The notes below the pieces were generated by a model that was not told where the DNA came from, ran no database searches, and saw only the letters and a list, made by a program, of their open reading frames with translations. From contig NZ_ABVL01000008.1 in assembly GCF_000173075.1 (NCBI RefSeq), positions 62,001 through 126,000 on the forward strand: a stretch of DNA of 64,000 nucleotides. Reading direction: 5' to 3'. This stretch comes from Chthoniobacter flavus Ellin428 (GTDB lineage Bacteria > Verrucomicrobiota > Verrucomicrobiia > Chthoniobacterales > Chthoniobacteraceae). A program made the position numbers and the translations under genes. Shown piece after piece: positions 55,900-64,000 of this stretch. Within the stretch, counting starts at the first letter, position 1; each line of letters opens with the position of its first letter.

Positions 55900-57153
55900 A
55901 TGAGCTTATCCGCCTATTCTCTCGCGCTGGAGGCCTACGCCGAACACGGCGTCGATACCGAGGCCGCGCTGCAAGTTCTCGCCCGCACGCCCATCTCGCT
56001 GCACTGCTGGCAGGGCGATGACGTGCGCGGGTTTGAATCCGGAGCCGGGGAACCGGGCGGCGGGCTGGCCGTCACGGGAGCTTATCCCGGCCGGGCGCGC
56101 ACGCCGGAGGAATTGCGGGCTGATCTCGATCAGGCGCTCGCGCTCTTGCCCGGGCGCCATCGTCTGAATCTCCACGCCAGCTATGCGGAGCTCGGCGGCG
56201 CGAAAGTCGACCGTGATGCTTACACGCCCGCGCATTTCCAAGGGTGGATCGATTGGGCCAAAGCACGGGGATTGGGGCTGGATTTCAATCCCACCTATTT
56301 CGGTCATCCCCTGGCCCAAAGCGGGCTCACGCTCACCCATCCCGATGATGCGGTGCGCCAATTCTGGATCGCCCACGGCATCGCCTGCCGGCGGATCGGC
56401 GCGGAAATGGGCCGGCAACTCGGCTCGGCAGCCGTCACCAATGTCTGGATTCCCGATGGCTCGAAAGATCTCACCGTCGACCGCCGTAGTCCTCGCGAGC
56501 GTCTGGCGCATTCGCTGGATGCGATCTTCGCCGAAGCGATTGATCCCGCTTTGGCCATCGATGCCGTGGAGTCGAAGCTCTTCGGTCTCGGCAGCGAAGC
56601 TTTCGTCGCCGGTTCACACGAATTTTACCTCGGCTACGCCATCACGCGCCGAAAGCACGTCTGCCTCGACGCCGGCCATTTTCATCCCACCGAAAGCATC
56701 GCCGACAAGATTTCCAGCGTCCTGCAATTCGTGCCCGGCCTGCTTCTGCACGTCAGCCGGGGGGTCCGCTGGGATAGCGACCACGTCGTCCTATTGGACG
56801 ACCCCACCCGCGCCATTTTCGAGGAACTCGTCCGTGGCGATTTTCTCGGACGCACCCGCGTCGGCCTCGATTTCTTCGACGCCAGCATCAACCGCGTGGC
56901 GGCCTGGGTCATCGGCGCCCGCGCCGCGCTGAAAGCGCTCCTGGCCGCCCTGCTCGAACCGATCGCCCAACTCCGCGACTACGAAAAGGCGGGCGACTTC
57001 ACCAGCCGCCTCGCCTTATTGGAAGAAGCCAGGACGCTGCCTCTCGCCGCCGTCTGGGACGAACATTGTCGACGGCAAAATGTGCCGCCCGGGCTCGGCT
57101 GGCTGACGGAGGTACAACGTTACGAACGTGAGACAAGAGCTCATCGCATTTGA
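55900..57153 (+). CDS. rhaA: L-rhamnose isomerase
   Basis: A 417-residue isomerase of the enterobacterial RhaA type. [58 protein letters not shown], and the metal region [19 protein letters not shown] are conserved. It turns L-rhamnose into L-rhamnulose, the first step of rhamnose use. The gene is divergent from rhaB. Confidence 0.95.
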   Translation: MSLSAYSLALEAYAEHGVDTEAALQVLARTPISLHCWQGDDVRGFESGAGEPGGGLAVTGAYPGRARTPEELRADLDQALALLPGRHRLNLHASYAELGGAKVDRDAYTPAHFQGWIDWAKARGLGLDFNPTYFGHPLAQSGLTLTHPDDAVRQFWIAHGIACRRIGAEMGRQLGSAAVTNVWIPDGSKDLTVDRRSPRERLAHSLDAIFAEAIDPALAIDAVESKLFGLGSEAFVAGSHEFYLGYAITRRKHVCLDAGHFHPTESIADKISSVLQFVPGLLLHVSRGVRWDSDHVVLLDDPTRAIFEELVRGDFLGRTRVGLDFFDASINRVAAWVIGARAALKALLAALLEPIAQLRDYEKAGDFTSRLALLEEARTLPLAAVWDEHCRRQNVPPGLGWLTEVQRYERETRAHRI

Positions 57154-57234
57154 GATGAGAAATCCTCAGAAAACGCGACCACGACTGGAAGGTTAACGAT
57201 ATTGCGGAATTGAGAATTCAACGCTTTTACCACC

Positions 57235-57248
57235 CCTCTTTTCAGAGG
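57235..57248 (+). terminator. Short hairpin after rhaA
   Basis: CCTCT and AGAGG enclose TTTTC. It is 80 nt after the rhaA stop within an AT-rich 262-nt gap. Weak on its own; the gap also holds GAATT-GAG-AATTC and ATTTC-AATA-GAAAT inverted repeats, the latter 36 nt before the next start. Confidence 0.35.
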
Positions 57249-57415
57249 AACCTGTTTAAATCATTGTGTATCTCGAAAATGCCTTGCGCCTGAGGAAACA
57301 GAGAGAAAAATACGCGTTTTTGCGGTGCTGTTCGGATTTTATCATTTCTCGGTTGGTAAATATAATTTCAATAGAAATCATAGGTTAGGCACGCCCGCTG
57401 CTAGGTGTTATCACC

Positions 57416-57826
57416 ATGATCTCACTCACCAGCTTGCCTGCTGACGCCGAACCCGAGACTGATGAAGAACTCAACGGCGCGGTGGCGGCAAATCCCTCGT
57501 GCTACTCCGTCACCATCTTCACCCAGCGCTGGAAGGAAGTCCGCGATTTCTATGTGGATATCCTCAATGCCCGCGTGCTCAGCGAGCGCACCGATCGCTA
57601 CTGCGAGATGGATCTCGGCGGCATCCCGCTCACGGTCCGTCGCTGCGAGCATGGTGAGATGGTCAGCTACTTCCATCTCTATGTCTCGATGAAGAATCGC
57701 GACGCTGTGCTCGGCGAACTTCGCCGCCGCGGCATCATCGTTACCACCGTCGGTCCTTACACGAACTTCCGCGACCCCGAAGGCCGCGTCATCAAGCTCT
57801 CCGAGGAAAAGACGATCGTCTCCTGA
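57416..57826 (+). CDS. VOC-family (glyoxalase-like) protein
   Basis: A 136-residue protein with one vicinal-oxygen-chelate domain: SVTIFTQRWKEVRDFYVDI, then DLGGIPLTVRRC and the C-terminal GPYTNFRDPEGRVIKLSEE strand. The start has an acidic low-complexity leader. VOC proteins bind a metal and act on many small molecules; the substrate cannot be told. It comes before a bidirectional hairpin. Confidence 0.8.
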   Translation: MISLTSLPADAEPETDEELNGAVAANPSCYSVTIFTQRWKEVRDFYVDILNARVLSERTDRYCEMDLGGIPLTVRRCEHGEMVSYFHLYVSMKNRDAVLGELRRRGIIVTTVGPYTNFRDPEGRVIKLSEEKTIVS

Positions 57827-57834
57827 CGATCACG

Positions 57835-57862
57835 CTGCGGAGCGACTGAGGCGCTCCCGCAG
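57835..57862. terminator. Bidirectional hairpin between convergent genes
   Basis: CTGCGGAGCG (57835-57844) pairs with CGCTCCCGCAG (57852-57862) with one bulge around a 7-nt loop. It lies 8 nt after the VOC stop and 20 nt before the fdhD end on the other strand. No T run is seen. Confidence 0.6.
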
Positions 57863-57882
57863 TGAAACGGTGCGATTTGTTT

Positions 57883-58722
57883 CTACCGCGTGATGCGTTC
57901 GGCGCCAGCATAGGCGTTCATCGAGCGGCCACGCAAAAAACCCACGAGAGTCTGCCCGCTCTCGCGGGCAAATTCCACCGCCAGGCTGGACGGCGCCGAG
58001 ATCGCCGCCACGATGGGAATCCCGCCAGCGTGGGCTTTCTGCATCATTTCAAACGACGCGCGCCCACTCAAAAGCGCGATGTGGCCGTGCAGCGGCGCGA
58101 TTTTTTCCAGCAACGCCCAGCCGAGCAATTTGTCCAGGGCATTGTGGCGTCCCACATCCTCGCGTGCGGCGAGTAATTTTCCCGCGGCATCGAAAATCGC
58201 GCAGGCGTGCAGGCCGCCCGTGCTCTTGAAAGTATCCTGCTTGCGCGCGAGTCGCTGGGGCAACGCCAGGAGCACGCTCGCCTTCACCCGCGCCTCGTCG
58301 TGCAAGGGCTTGCGCCGTTTCAAAACCGCATCCACCGAGGCTTTGCTGCAAATCCCACAGCTCGAGGAGGTAAAGACATGGCGGGTCAGCTTCTCAAAAT
58401 CGAAAGAGTCCGGATGCGTCAATGCGACATCCACGGCGTTGCCCGTGCCCGTTGCACCCTGCTCGATGCAACTGGTGATATCGAAAATGTCCTTCGCCGT
58501 CTTGATTACGCCTTCGCTGAGCAGGAAACCGGCGGCGAGTTCCCGGTCGTGCCCGGGCGTCCGCATCACCACCGCAAGAGGGCGTCCCTCGACACGGATT
58601 TCGAGCGGCTCCTCGGCCGCGAGGACATCGTCCACTTCGCCGCGGGAACGGCCTTCGTCGTAGCGCACCATCCGAATCTCTCTTGCCTCCGCACTCAGGT
58701 TTGAATGTCCGGGTGCTTTCAT
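57883..58722 (-). CDS. fdhD: Formate dehydrogenase sulfurtransferase FdhD
   Basis: A 279-residue protein needed to put sulfur on the molybdenum cofactor of formate dehydrogenase. FTSSSCGICSKAS is the conserved CxxC, and GGLHACAIFDAAGKLLAAREDVGRHNALDKLLGWAL is the most conserved block of the family. The formate dehydrogenase itself is not in the window. The start at 58722 is preferred over 58746. Confidence 0.93.
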   Translation of the reverse strand: MKAPGHSNLSAEAREIRMVRYDEGRSRGEVDDVLAAEEPLEIRVEGRPLAVVMRTPGHDRELAAGFLLSEGVIKTAKDIFDITSCIEQGATGTGNAVDVALTHPDSFDFEKLTRHVFTSSSCGICSKASVDAVLKRRKPLHDEARVKASVLLALPQRLARKQDTFKSTGGLHACAIFDAAGKLLAAREDVGRHNALDKLLGWALLEKIAPLHGHIALLSGRASFEMMQKAHAGGIPIVAAISAPSSLAVEFARESGQTLVGFLRGRSMNAYAGAERITR

Positions 58723-58980
58723 CGCAAAATTCCGAGTCGCACGCACGCGTTGTCAATGGCCCTCACCCGGCTGGCGCCAGGATGCGTCCGGGCATGAACC
58801 GACCGGCGGTGCGAGACAACGTGGGAGGACATGGGGTCAACAATGAAGCGTGGGGCAGGCAGCGCGTCGAGCCAAGCCGCGCGCCGCAATCAGGCAATTG
58901 CAGAGGTCTGCCTCGCCGTTCGTCAGGCGCGGAGCGACCTTGGGTTGCGCTCTTCCGCCGTCTCGCTAACATCCTTTGTC

Positions 58981-59625
58981 GTGAAATCGTTCCTCTCCCT
59001 TCTTTTCCTTGTGGCCTGCACGGCCAGCGTGCTCGCCGTCGATGCCAAGCCTATGAAAGACCAACCCGCTTCCGACAAATCCGCCGCCACCGAGCGCATC
59101 ACCTTCGGCGGAGGTTGCTTCTGGTGCATGGAAGCTGTGTTCCAGCGGCTCAAGGGCGTGAAAGCCGTGGCCTCGGGCTTCGCGGGCGGCGACGTGCCGA
59201 ATCCCTCTTACAAGCGAGTCTGCGAAGGCGACACCGGCCACGCCGAGGTGGTGCAGATCGAGTTCGACCCGAAGGAAGTTTCGTTCGAGACGTTGCTCCA
59301 CGTCTTCTGGGCCGCGCATGACCCTACGACCCTGAACCGCCAGGGCCACGATGTGGGCACGCAATATCGCTCGATCATTCTCTACGAAAACGACCAGCAA
59401 AAGGCCGAAGCCGAGAAGTCCAAGGCCGAAGCGCAGAAGGATTTCAAGGACCCGATCGTCACGCAGATCGTGCCGTTGAAGGCCTTCTACAAGGCCGAGG
59501 ATTACCATCAGGATTATTTCAACACGACCGGCGATCGGAACCCGTACTGCACCGTGGTCATCCGCCCGAAGCTGCAGAAGCTGCTCTCGAAAGGCCTGAT
59601 CCGCGAAGAGCCTTACATCAAGTAG
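58981..59625 (+). CDS. msrA: Secreted peptide methionine sulfoxide reductase MsrA
   Basis: A 214-residue protein with a signal peptide (VKSFLSLLFLVACTASVLA) and an MsrA domain. FGGGCFWCMEAVF carries the catalytic cysteine, then DTGHAEVVQIEFDP, and AEDYHQDYF near the end. It reduces methionine-S-sulfoxide in exported proteins. A GTG start at 58981 opens the signal peptide. Confidence 0.93.
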   Translation: MKSFLSLLFLVACTASVLAVDAKPMKDQPASDKSAATERITFGGGCFWCMEAVFQRLKGVKAVASGFAGGDVPNPSYKRVCEGDTGHAEVVQIEFDPKEVSFETLLHVFWAAHDPTTLNRQGHDVGTQYRSIILYENDQQKAEAEKSKAEAQKDFKDPIVTQIVPLKAFYKAEDYHQDYFNTTGDRNPYCTVVIRPKLQKLLSKGLIREEPYIK

Positions 59626-59686
59626 GGCTCGCAGCAAATAATGTCGGCAGTCGGCGATTGGGCTCCGTAAGATCGCCCTCCGACCC

Positions 59687-62304
59687 ATGCGCCCAGTTTC
59701 CTTCGTCCTGCTGCTCGCCAGCCTCGCGTCCGCTCACGCTCTCACGCTCGACCTCAAGCCCGGCACCGACATTCCCAATCTCACCGCGGCGCGCGACGCC
59801 GCCCGCCAGGCGCATGCCAAAGACGCGAAGGAACCCATCACCGTCCGCATCGCCGATGGCACCTACTCGCTCACCGAGCCTGTCCTCTTCGAACCGCAGG
59901 ACAGCGGCGTCACCTACGAAGCCGCTCCCGGCGCGAAACCGGTCTTCACTGGTGGCAAAAAAATCACCGGATGGAAAGCTGGCGAGGATGGCCTGTGGAC
60001 GGCCCACGTCGAACCTGGCACCACCTTCGAAGCGCTCTGGATCAATGGCCGCCGCGCCACCCGCGCGCGCACGCCGAAGGAGGATTACATGCAGGCCACC
60101 GGCCAGCCGCTGGAAGCGCTGCCGGGCATCAAGCTCGCCGGTCCGCCGCAACAGACCATGCTTCAGGTCGCGCCGAAGGATGCGGAAATCCTGCGCGGCT
60201 TGAGCCCGGAGGAATTGCACGATGTCAATGTCGTCGTCCTCCACTCCTGGAGCGAAACGCGCCATCGTATCGCCAGCGTGCGCGTCGAGGACGGCACTCT
60301 GCAGTTCACCGGCGGCAGCCGCAATTTCTTCTCTCTCGAGCCGTTTCACCGTCTCTATTTCGAAAACCTGCGCGCCGCGGTGACCGATCCCGGCGATTGG
60401 TTCCTCGCGCGCAACGGCACGCTCTACTACAAGCCGCGCGCCGATGAGAAGCCCGAGACCGTCGACGCCTGGGCTCCCGTCGCATCGCAATGGCTGCTCT
60501 TCAAAGGCGACCCGGCGAAAGACGACGCGCTCGTCCACGACCTCCATTTCCGTGGGCTCAAGTTCGAGCATCAGGCCTACACGCTGCCCGAGACCGGCGC
60601 CGGCTATCATCAGGCCGAGGAACCGCTCGGCGCGGCCATCGAGGCCGATGGCTTGCGCAACGTGAGCTTCGAGCAATGCGAGTTCACCCACACGATGACC
60701 CACACGCTGTGGTTTCATCGTGGCTGCCGCGACATCACCCTGCGCCAATGCTGGCTGCACGATCTCGGCGGCGGCGGCGTGAAAGTGGGCGAACCGCACG
60801 TCACCGACGAGCGCAATCACACCAGTTTCGTCACCATCGATAACTGCATCATCCACACCGGCGGCCGCTATTTCCTCAGCTCCGTCGGCGTGCTCCTCTT
60901 TCACGCCAGCGATTGCACGATTCGGCACTGCGACATCGCGGATTTCTTTTACTCCGGCGTGAGCATCGGCTGGACGTGGGGCTACAAGCCCACGCCTTGC
61001 GCGCGCAACGTCGTCGAGAATTGCCACATTCATCATCTCGGCTGGGCGGTGCTCAGCGACATGGGCGCCGTCTATACGCTCGGCCCGCAACCCGGCACGA
61101 TCATTCGCGGCTGCCATTTCCACGACATCGGCTGCGGCAGCTACGGCGGCTGGGGGATGTACAACGACGAAGGTTCCACCGGCATCGTTTGGGAAAACAA
61201 CCTCGTCCATCACACGCAGGACGCGGGGTATCATCAGCACTACGGGCGGGGGAATATCATCCGCAATAACATCATCGCCTATTGCGCGGAGGAGCACGTG
61301 CGCCGCAGCCGGCCCGAGGAATTTCTCGCCTTCGCCTTCGAGCACAACATCGTCCTCATGGGCGAGGGACGACTCTTCGCCCACGTCGACAAAAACTGGG
61401 ACGACGGCCGCGTCTTCCTCGCGGACAACGTCTATTGGAAGCCCGGCGGTCCCATTCCCGATTTCGCCGGCAAGTCGTGGGCGGACTGGCAATTCATGGG
61501 ACGCGACACCGGCTCACTCGTGGCCGACCCGTTGTTCGTCGCGCCGGAGAAAGGCGACTGGACAATGAAACCGGAATCGCCCCGCGAAAAAAGATCGCTT
61601 TCCCTTCCCTTTCGACTGGAAAACAAGCCGGGGTCACTGGCGATAGCGCATGGCGCCAACTCGCCGCCGAGGAATTTCCGCCGATGAAATTCGGCCTGAA
61701 ACCGAAGACGCCGCCGCTGGTCTTGCACGACGGATTCGAGAACACGCCGGTCGGTGCCCCGCCCGCCCGTGCCCGCATGACCATGAAGAAAGCGGGCGCG
61801 ATCCAGGTCGTCGCCACCCAACCGAGCAAGGGGCAGCGTTGTCTCCAACTGACCGACGGGCCGGACATCGAGCCCGCTTACCAGCCGCACTTCTACTACA
61901 ACCCCGGCCACGACCACGGCCTCACCCGCACGGCCTTCGATGTCCGCATGGAGCCCGACTACCTGCTCACCTTCGAATGGCGCGACGATGCCCAGCCCTA
62001 CCACACCGGCCCGATGCTCAACTTCAGCAAGGGCGCCGCGCACGCCAATGGCAAGACGCTGACCACCTTTCCCGCCAACATCTGGGTCCACGTGGAAATC
62101 ACGGCTAAACTCGGTCCCGACAGCGACTCCACCTGGGATTGCACGCTGACGATGCCCGGCAAAGAGCCGCAGCATTTCGACGGCCTGAAATTCGAGAAAG
62201 CCGACATGAAGATCTTGAAGTGGCTCGGTTTCTCCTCTCCCGGTCGCGCCGCGGCAAAGTGCTGGATCGACGAGATCGAGATCGAAAACAAGCCGGTCAA
62301 ATGA
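59687..62304 (+). CDS. Secreted right-handed beta-helix protein, probable polysaccharide-active enzyme, frame broken
   Basis: A signal peptide (MRPVSFVLLLASLASAHA) is followed by a long right-handed parallel beta-helix with repeated strand-turn units (IDNCIIHTGGRYFLSS, NCHIHHLGWAVLSDMGAVY, GCHFHDIGCGSYGG). It is like pectate-lyase-type or GH141-like proteins that act on complex glycans. The reading frame changes between 61580 and 61623, where C, A, T, T and A runs each seem one base too long. With them corrected the helix is followed by GDSAWRQLAAEEFPPM and a C-terminal jelly-roll-like domain to 62304 (LVLHDGFENTPVGAPP). Total length is then about 870 residues. No rhamnose-specific motif is visible; the substrate is unknown. 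Confidence 0.8.
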
Positions 62305-62311
62305 AAGGCAG

Positions 62312-62459
62312 AACATCCAACATCCAACACCCAACGCCCAATTGCCCCCATGGCACCGCGGGCGTCTCGCAAAGCCTCGGCTTCCAATGGCGCAAGCGTG
62401 TTGGCGTTCGCGCTATCTTGATTGGATGTTGGGTGTTGGATGTTGGGTGTTGGATGTTT
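62312..62459. repeat. Heptad word hairpin (AACATCC family), complete copy
   Basis: The left arm 62312-62343 has four 7-nt units (AACATCC, AACATCC, AACACCC, AACGCCC). The right arm 62421-62459 has five complementary units, alternating GTTGGAT and GTTGGGT. The 77-nt interior has no obvious word. The element ends 13 nt before the GTG start of the glycosyltransferase and follows the beta-helix gene by 8 nt. Confidence 0.9.
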
Positions 62460-62472
62460 ATTCCTTCTCCCC

Positions 62473-63504
62473 GTGGCTAACGTCCTCGCCATCATCACCG
62501 GCGAACGCGGCCAACGCGAAATCGTCCGCCCACTCGAAGCCGTCGACGTCACTTGTGCCGTGCTCGACTGGGAGGCCCTGCGCACCAGCGGCAACGCCCA
62601 CGTCCGCTTCCTTCCCGAGGTCTGGAAGCTCGTCCGCACCCATCCCGACGCCGTTGTCTTCACCGACATGAGCTCAGTCTTCCTCGGCCTCATTCTCCTC
62701 GTGGCCAAGATGCACGGCGCACGCGTCTTCCTGCGCCTGCGCGGCGACCCCTTTGCCGAAACACGCGACCAACTCCGCTTCCATTGGGAGCAACGCGAAT
62801 GGCCTCAACTCCTGCGTTCTGTGGTGTCGTGGCTGCTCGATCGCCCGCTCTTCGCCGCGGTGGATCACTTCGTGCCAGTCTCCGATTGGATCGTCCGGCG
62901 CCTGCAGATCCGCGATCGCGCTTCCATCGTCCGCATCCCGGTGGCCATCGAACATTTTCCGCCGCGTGCTCATCACCCGGCCTCACCGCTGCGTTTGCTC
63001 TCAGTGACGAATTTCAATTACCCACAGAAAGTCGCCGCGCTCGGGCGCTTTCTCGATCGTTACGGCGATTTCCTCGTCGCCAATGGGATGACCATCACCA
63101 TCGCCGGTGCGGGCATTGCGTGGGAGACCTTTCGCGCGCGCCACGCTGGGCACGCCCAATTTCCCGGCTTCGTCCGCGACGTCGCCGGCCTCTATGCCGA
63201 ACACGATGTGTTCGTGCACTTTTCCGACCTCGACGCTTTTCCCTACGTCGTCCTCGAAGCCCAAGCCGCCGGCCTGCCCGTGATCGTCAACCCCTCCTGC
63301 GGCATGCTGGAACAGGTGGAGGAAAATCGAAACGGCTTCCTCCTCGAACTCGAAGATCGCCCCGCCGTCGAATCCCTCCTTCTCCGCCTCCGCGATTCCG
63401 TCGACCTCCGCACCCAACTCGGCGCCCAAGCCCGCCATAGCGTCCGCGAACGCTACGCGCTTACGGTCATCGGTGAGCAGTTGCGCCGCGTGTTGACCTC
63501 CTGA
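62473..63504 (+). CDS. Glycosyltransferase (GT4-like)
   Basis: A 343-residue GT-B glycosyltransferase. The C-terminal domain has PLRLLSVTNFNYPQKVAALG, FPGFVRDVAGLYAEHDVFV and the nucleotide-binding DAFPYVVLEAQAAGLPVIV-NPSCGMLEQV stretch typical of GT4. It would transfer a sugar in polysaccharide synthesis, and could use dTDP-rhamnose made by the operon at 2.5 kb, although nothing proves this. The GTG at 62473 follows the heptad repeat; an ATG at 62422 lies inside the repeat. Confidence 0.88.
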   Translation: MANVLAIITGERGQREIVRPLEAVDVTCAVLDWEALRTSGNAHVRFLPEVWKLVRTHPDAVVFTDMSSVFLGLILLVAKMHGARVFLRLRGDPFAETRDQLRFHWEQREWPQLLRSVVSWLLDRPLFAAVDHFVPVSDWIVRRLQIRDRASIVRIPVAIEHFPPRAHHPASPLRLLSVTNFNYPQKVAALGRFLDRYGDFLVANGMTITIAGAGIAWETFRARHAGHAQFPGFVRDVAGLYAEHDVFVHFSDLDAFPYVVLEAQAAGLPVIVNPSCGMLEQVEENRNGFLLELEDRPAVESLLLRLRDSVDLRTQLGAQARHSVRERYALTVIGEQLRRVLTS

Positions 63505-63565
63505 GATAGACGGCTCCTGGCCGCCTGCTTTTCTCTTGCCTTACCATGGCGGCATCCATAGGAAC

Positions 63566-63594
63566 GGGCGTCTCAGCGCCGCTGACGAACGCCC
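63566..63594 (+). terminator. Hairpin after the glycosyltransferase gene
   Basis: GGGCGT and ACGCCC with inner CAGCG and CGCTG form an interrupted stem, 61 nt after the stop. There is no T run. Confidence 0.45.
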
Positions 63595-63640
63595 CTTTCA
63601 TGATCGATACGAATTTCCAGGAATCCCTCGTGGATGTGAG

Positions 63641-64000
63641 ATGGTGAAGGCGCTCCAGCAGTTCAAACGAAAGGTCCTGGAAGGGCTCATCTGGCGTCTG
63701 CAAAAGGGCGATTGGGCCGGCGAAGACGAGCCGCGGAAACTGAGCGCGACCCAGGAATTATTTTGCCAGTGGAACGCCGAGCAGCTCGGCATCACCCTCG
63801 AGGAAAGCCGTAATCGCTACCTTGCCTCGTGGCATTCCATCCGCCATGGACACGGCGGCAACGAATTCCGCGAATTCTGCGATCTCTCCTATCGCCTCTA
63901 TCGCGTCTTTCACGATGACCGGCTGCAGGAGTCGTTCGCCTCCTACGAGTTTCACGGGCCGATGCATCTGCTGCGAATGCTCTCCTATTACGAGCCGCCC
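63641..64000 (+). CDS. N-terminal part of an unknown gene, cut by the window edge
   Basis: A frame beginning with ATG at 63641 is open to the end of the window (120 residues). It has helical, charged sequence (KALQQFKRKVLEGLIWRLQK, then SFASYEFHGPMHLLRMLSYY). I do not recognise it; the end resembles the region before the SAM site of some methyltransferases. It is incomplete, so no function is claimed. Confidence 0.55.
   Translation, partial: MVKALQQFKRKVLEGLIWRLQKGDWAGEDEPRKLSATQELFCQWNAEQLGITLEESRNRYLASWHSIRHGHGGNEFREFCDLSYRLYRVFHDDRLQESFASYEFHGPMHLLRMLSYYEPP

Noticed and set aside
62312-62459. CRISPR-like array
   Set aside because: Units are 7 nt long, follow each other without spacers and form complementary arms. 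No cas gene is near.

Overview
The window is a GC-rich bacterial chromosome segment with about 55 protein genes and one tRNA. It most likely comes from Verrucomicrobiota, or at least the PVC group. This is inferred from a DUF1501 protein paired with a planctomycete-type cytochrome (DUF1549/DUF1553) protein, a tricorn-type protease, DUF3592 proteins and the general gene content. No phage, insertion sequence, CRISPR array or rRNA was seen.

Layout. 0.2-2.2 kb: a membrane-anchored protein, a spermidine-synthase-like gene with a damaged 5' end, and tRNA-Gly(GCC). 2.5-5.3 kb: a three-gene dTDP-rhamnose operon in which a plant-like epimerase/reductase stands where rmlC plus rmlD are expected. 5.8-14 kb: GAF protein, tricorn protease, two DUF3592 proteins, an arrestin-like protein and two secreted proteins. 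14.2-19.1 kb: a PerR/Fur-type regulator with a candidate operator, then sufC-sufB-sufD and a TPR gene. 19.3-28.2 kb: Nudix, DUF423, an RMD/FAM82-like TPR protein, gcvP, a TPMT-like methyltransferase, a stand-alone ovothiol-type methyltransferase, an M29-like peptidase and small secreted proteins. 28.3-32.2 kb: folP-cdaA-(mini cdaR)-glmM, then bioD. 34.1-36.2 kb: amgK and murU for peptidoglycan recycling. 37-41 kb: small genes, recG and a DegP-like protease. 41-44.7 kb: DUF1501 and PSD1 proteins, with a divergent AraC regulator. 45.7-57.2 kb: a rhamnose-use region (rhaS, two permeases, rhaT, lutABC, glpX, rhaB, rhaA). 57.4-64 kb: VOC protein, fdhD, msrA, a large beta-helix protein, a glycosyltransferase and a partial gene.

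The most unusual signal is non-coding. Many intergenic gaps hold hairpin elements whose arms are short tandem words of fixed length: 6 nt in four copies, and 7, 8 and 9 nt in others. Several lie immediately upstream of start codons in a constant 5'-to-3' polarity. Longer inverted repeats fill some gaps between convergent genes. Together they look like a family of structured elements with one building plan and different words.

Several genes (a GYF/DUF4328 gene, murU, PSD1, lutA, the beta-helix gene, perhaps cdaA) are broken by single extra bases, nearly all in short homopolymer runs. This looks more like base-calling error than gene decay, and it matters when protein ends are read.
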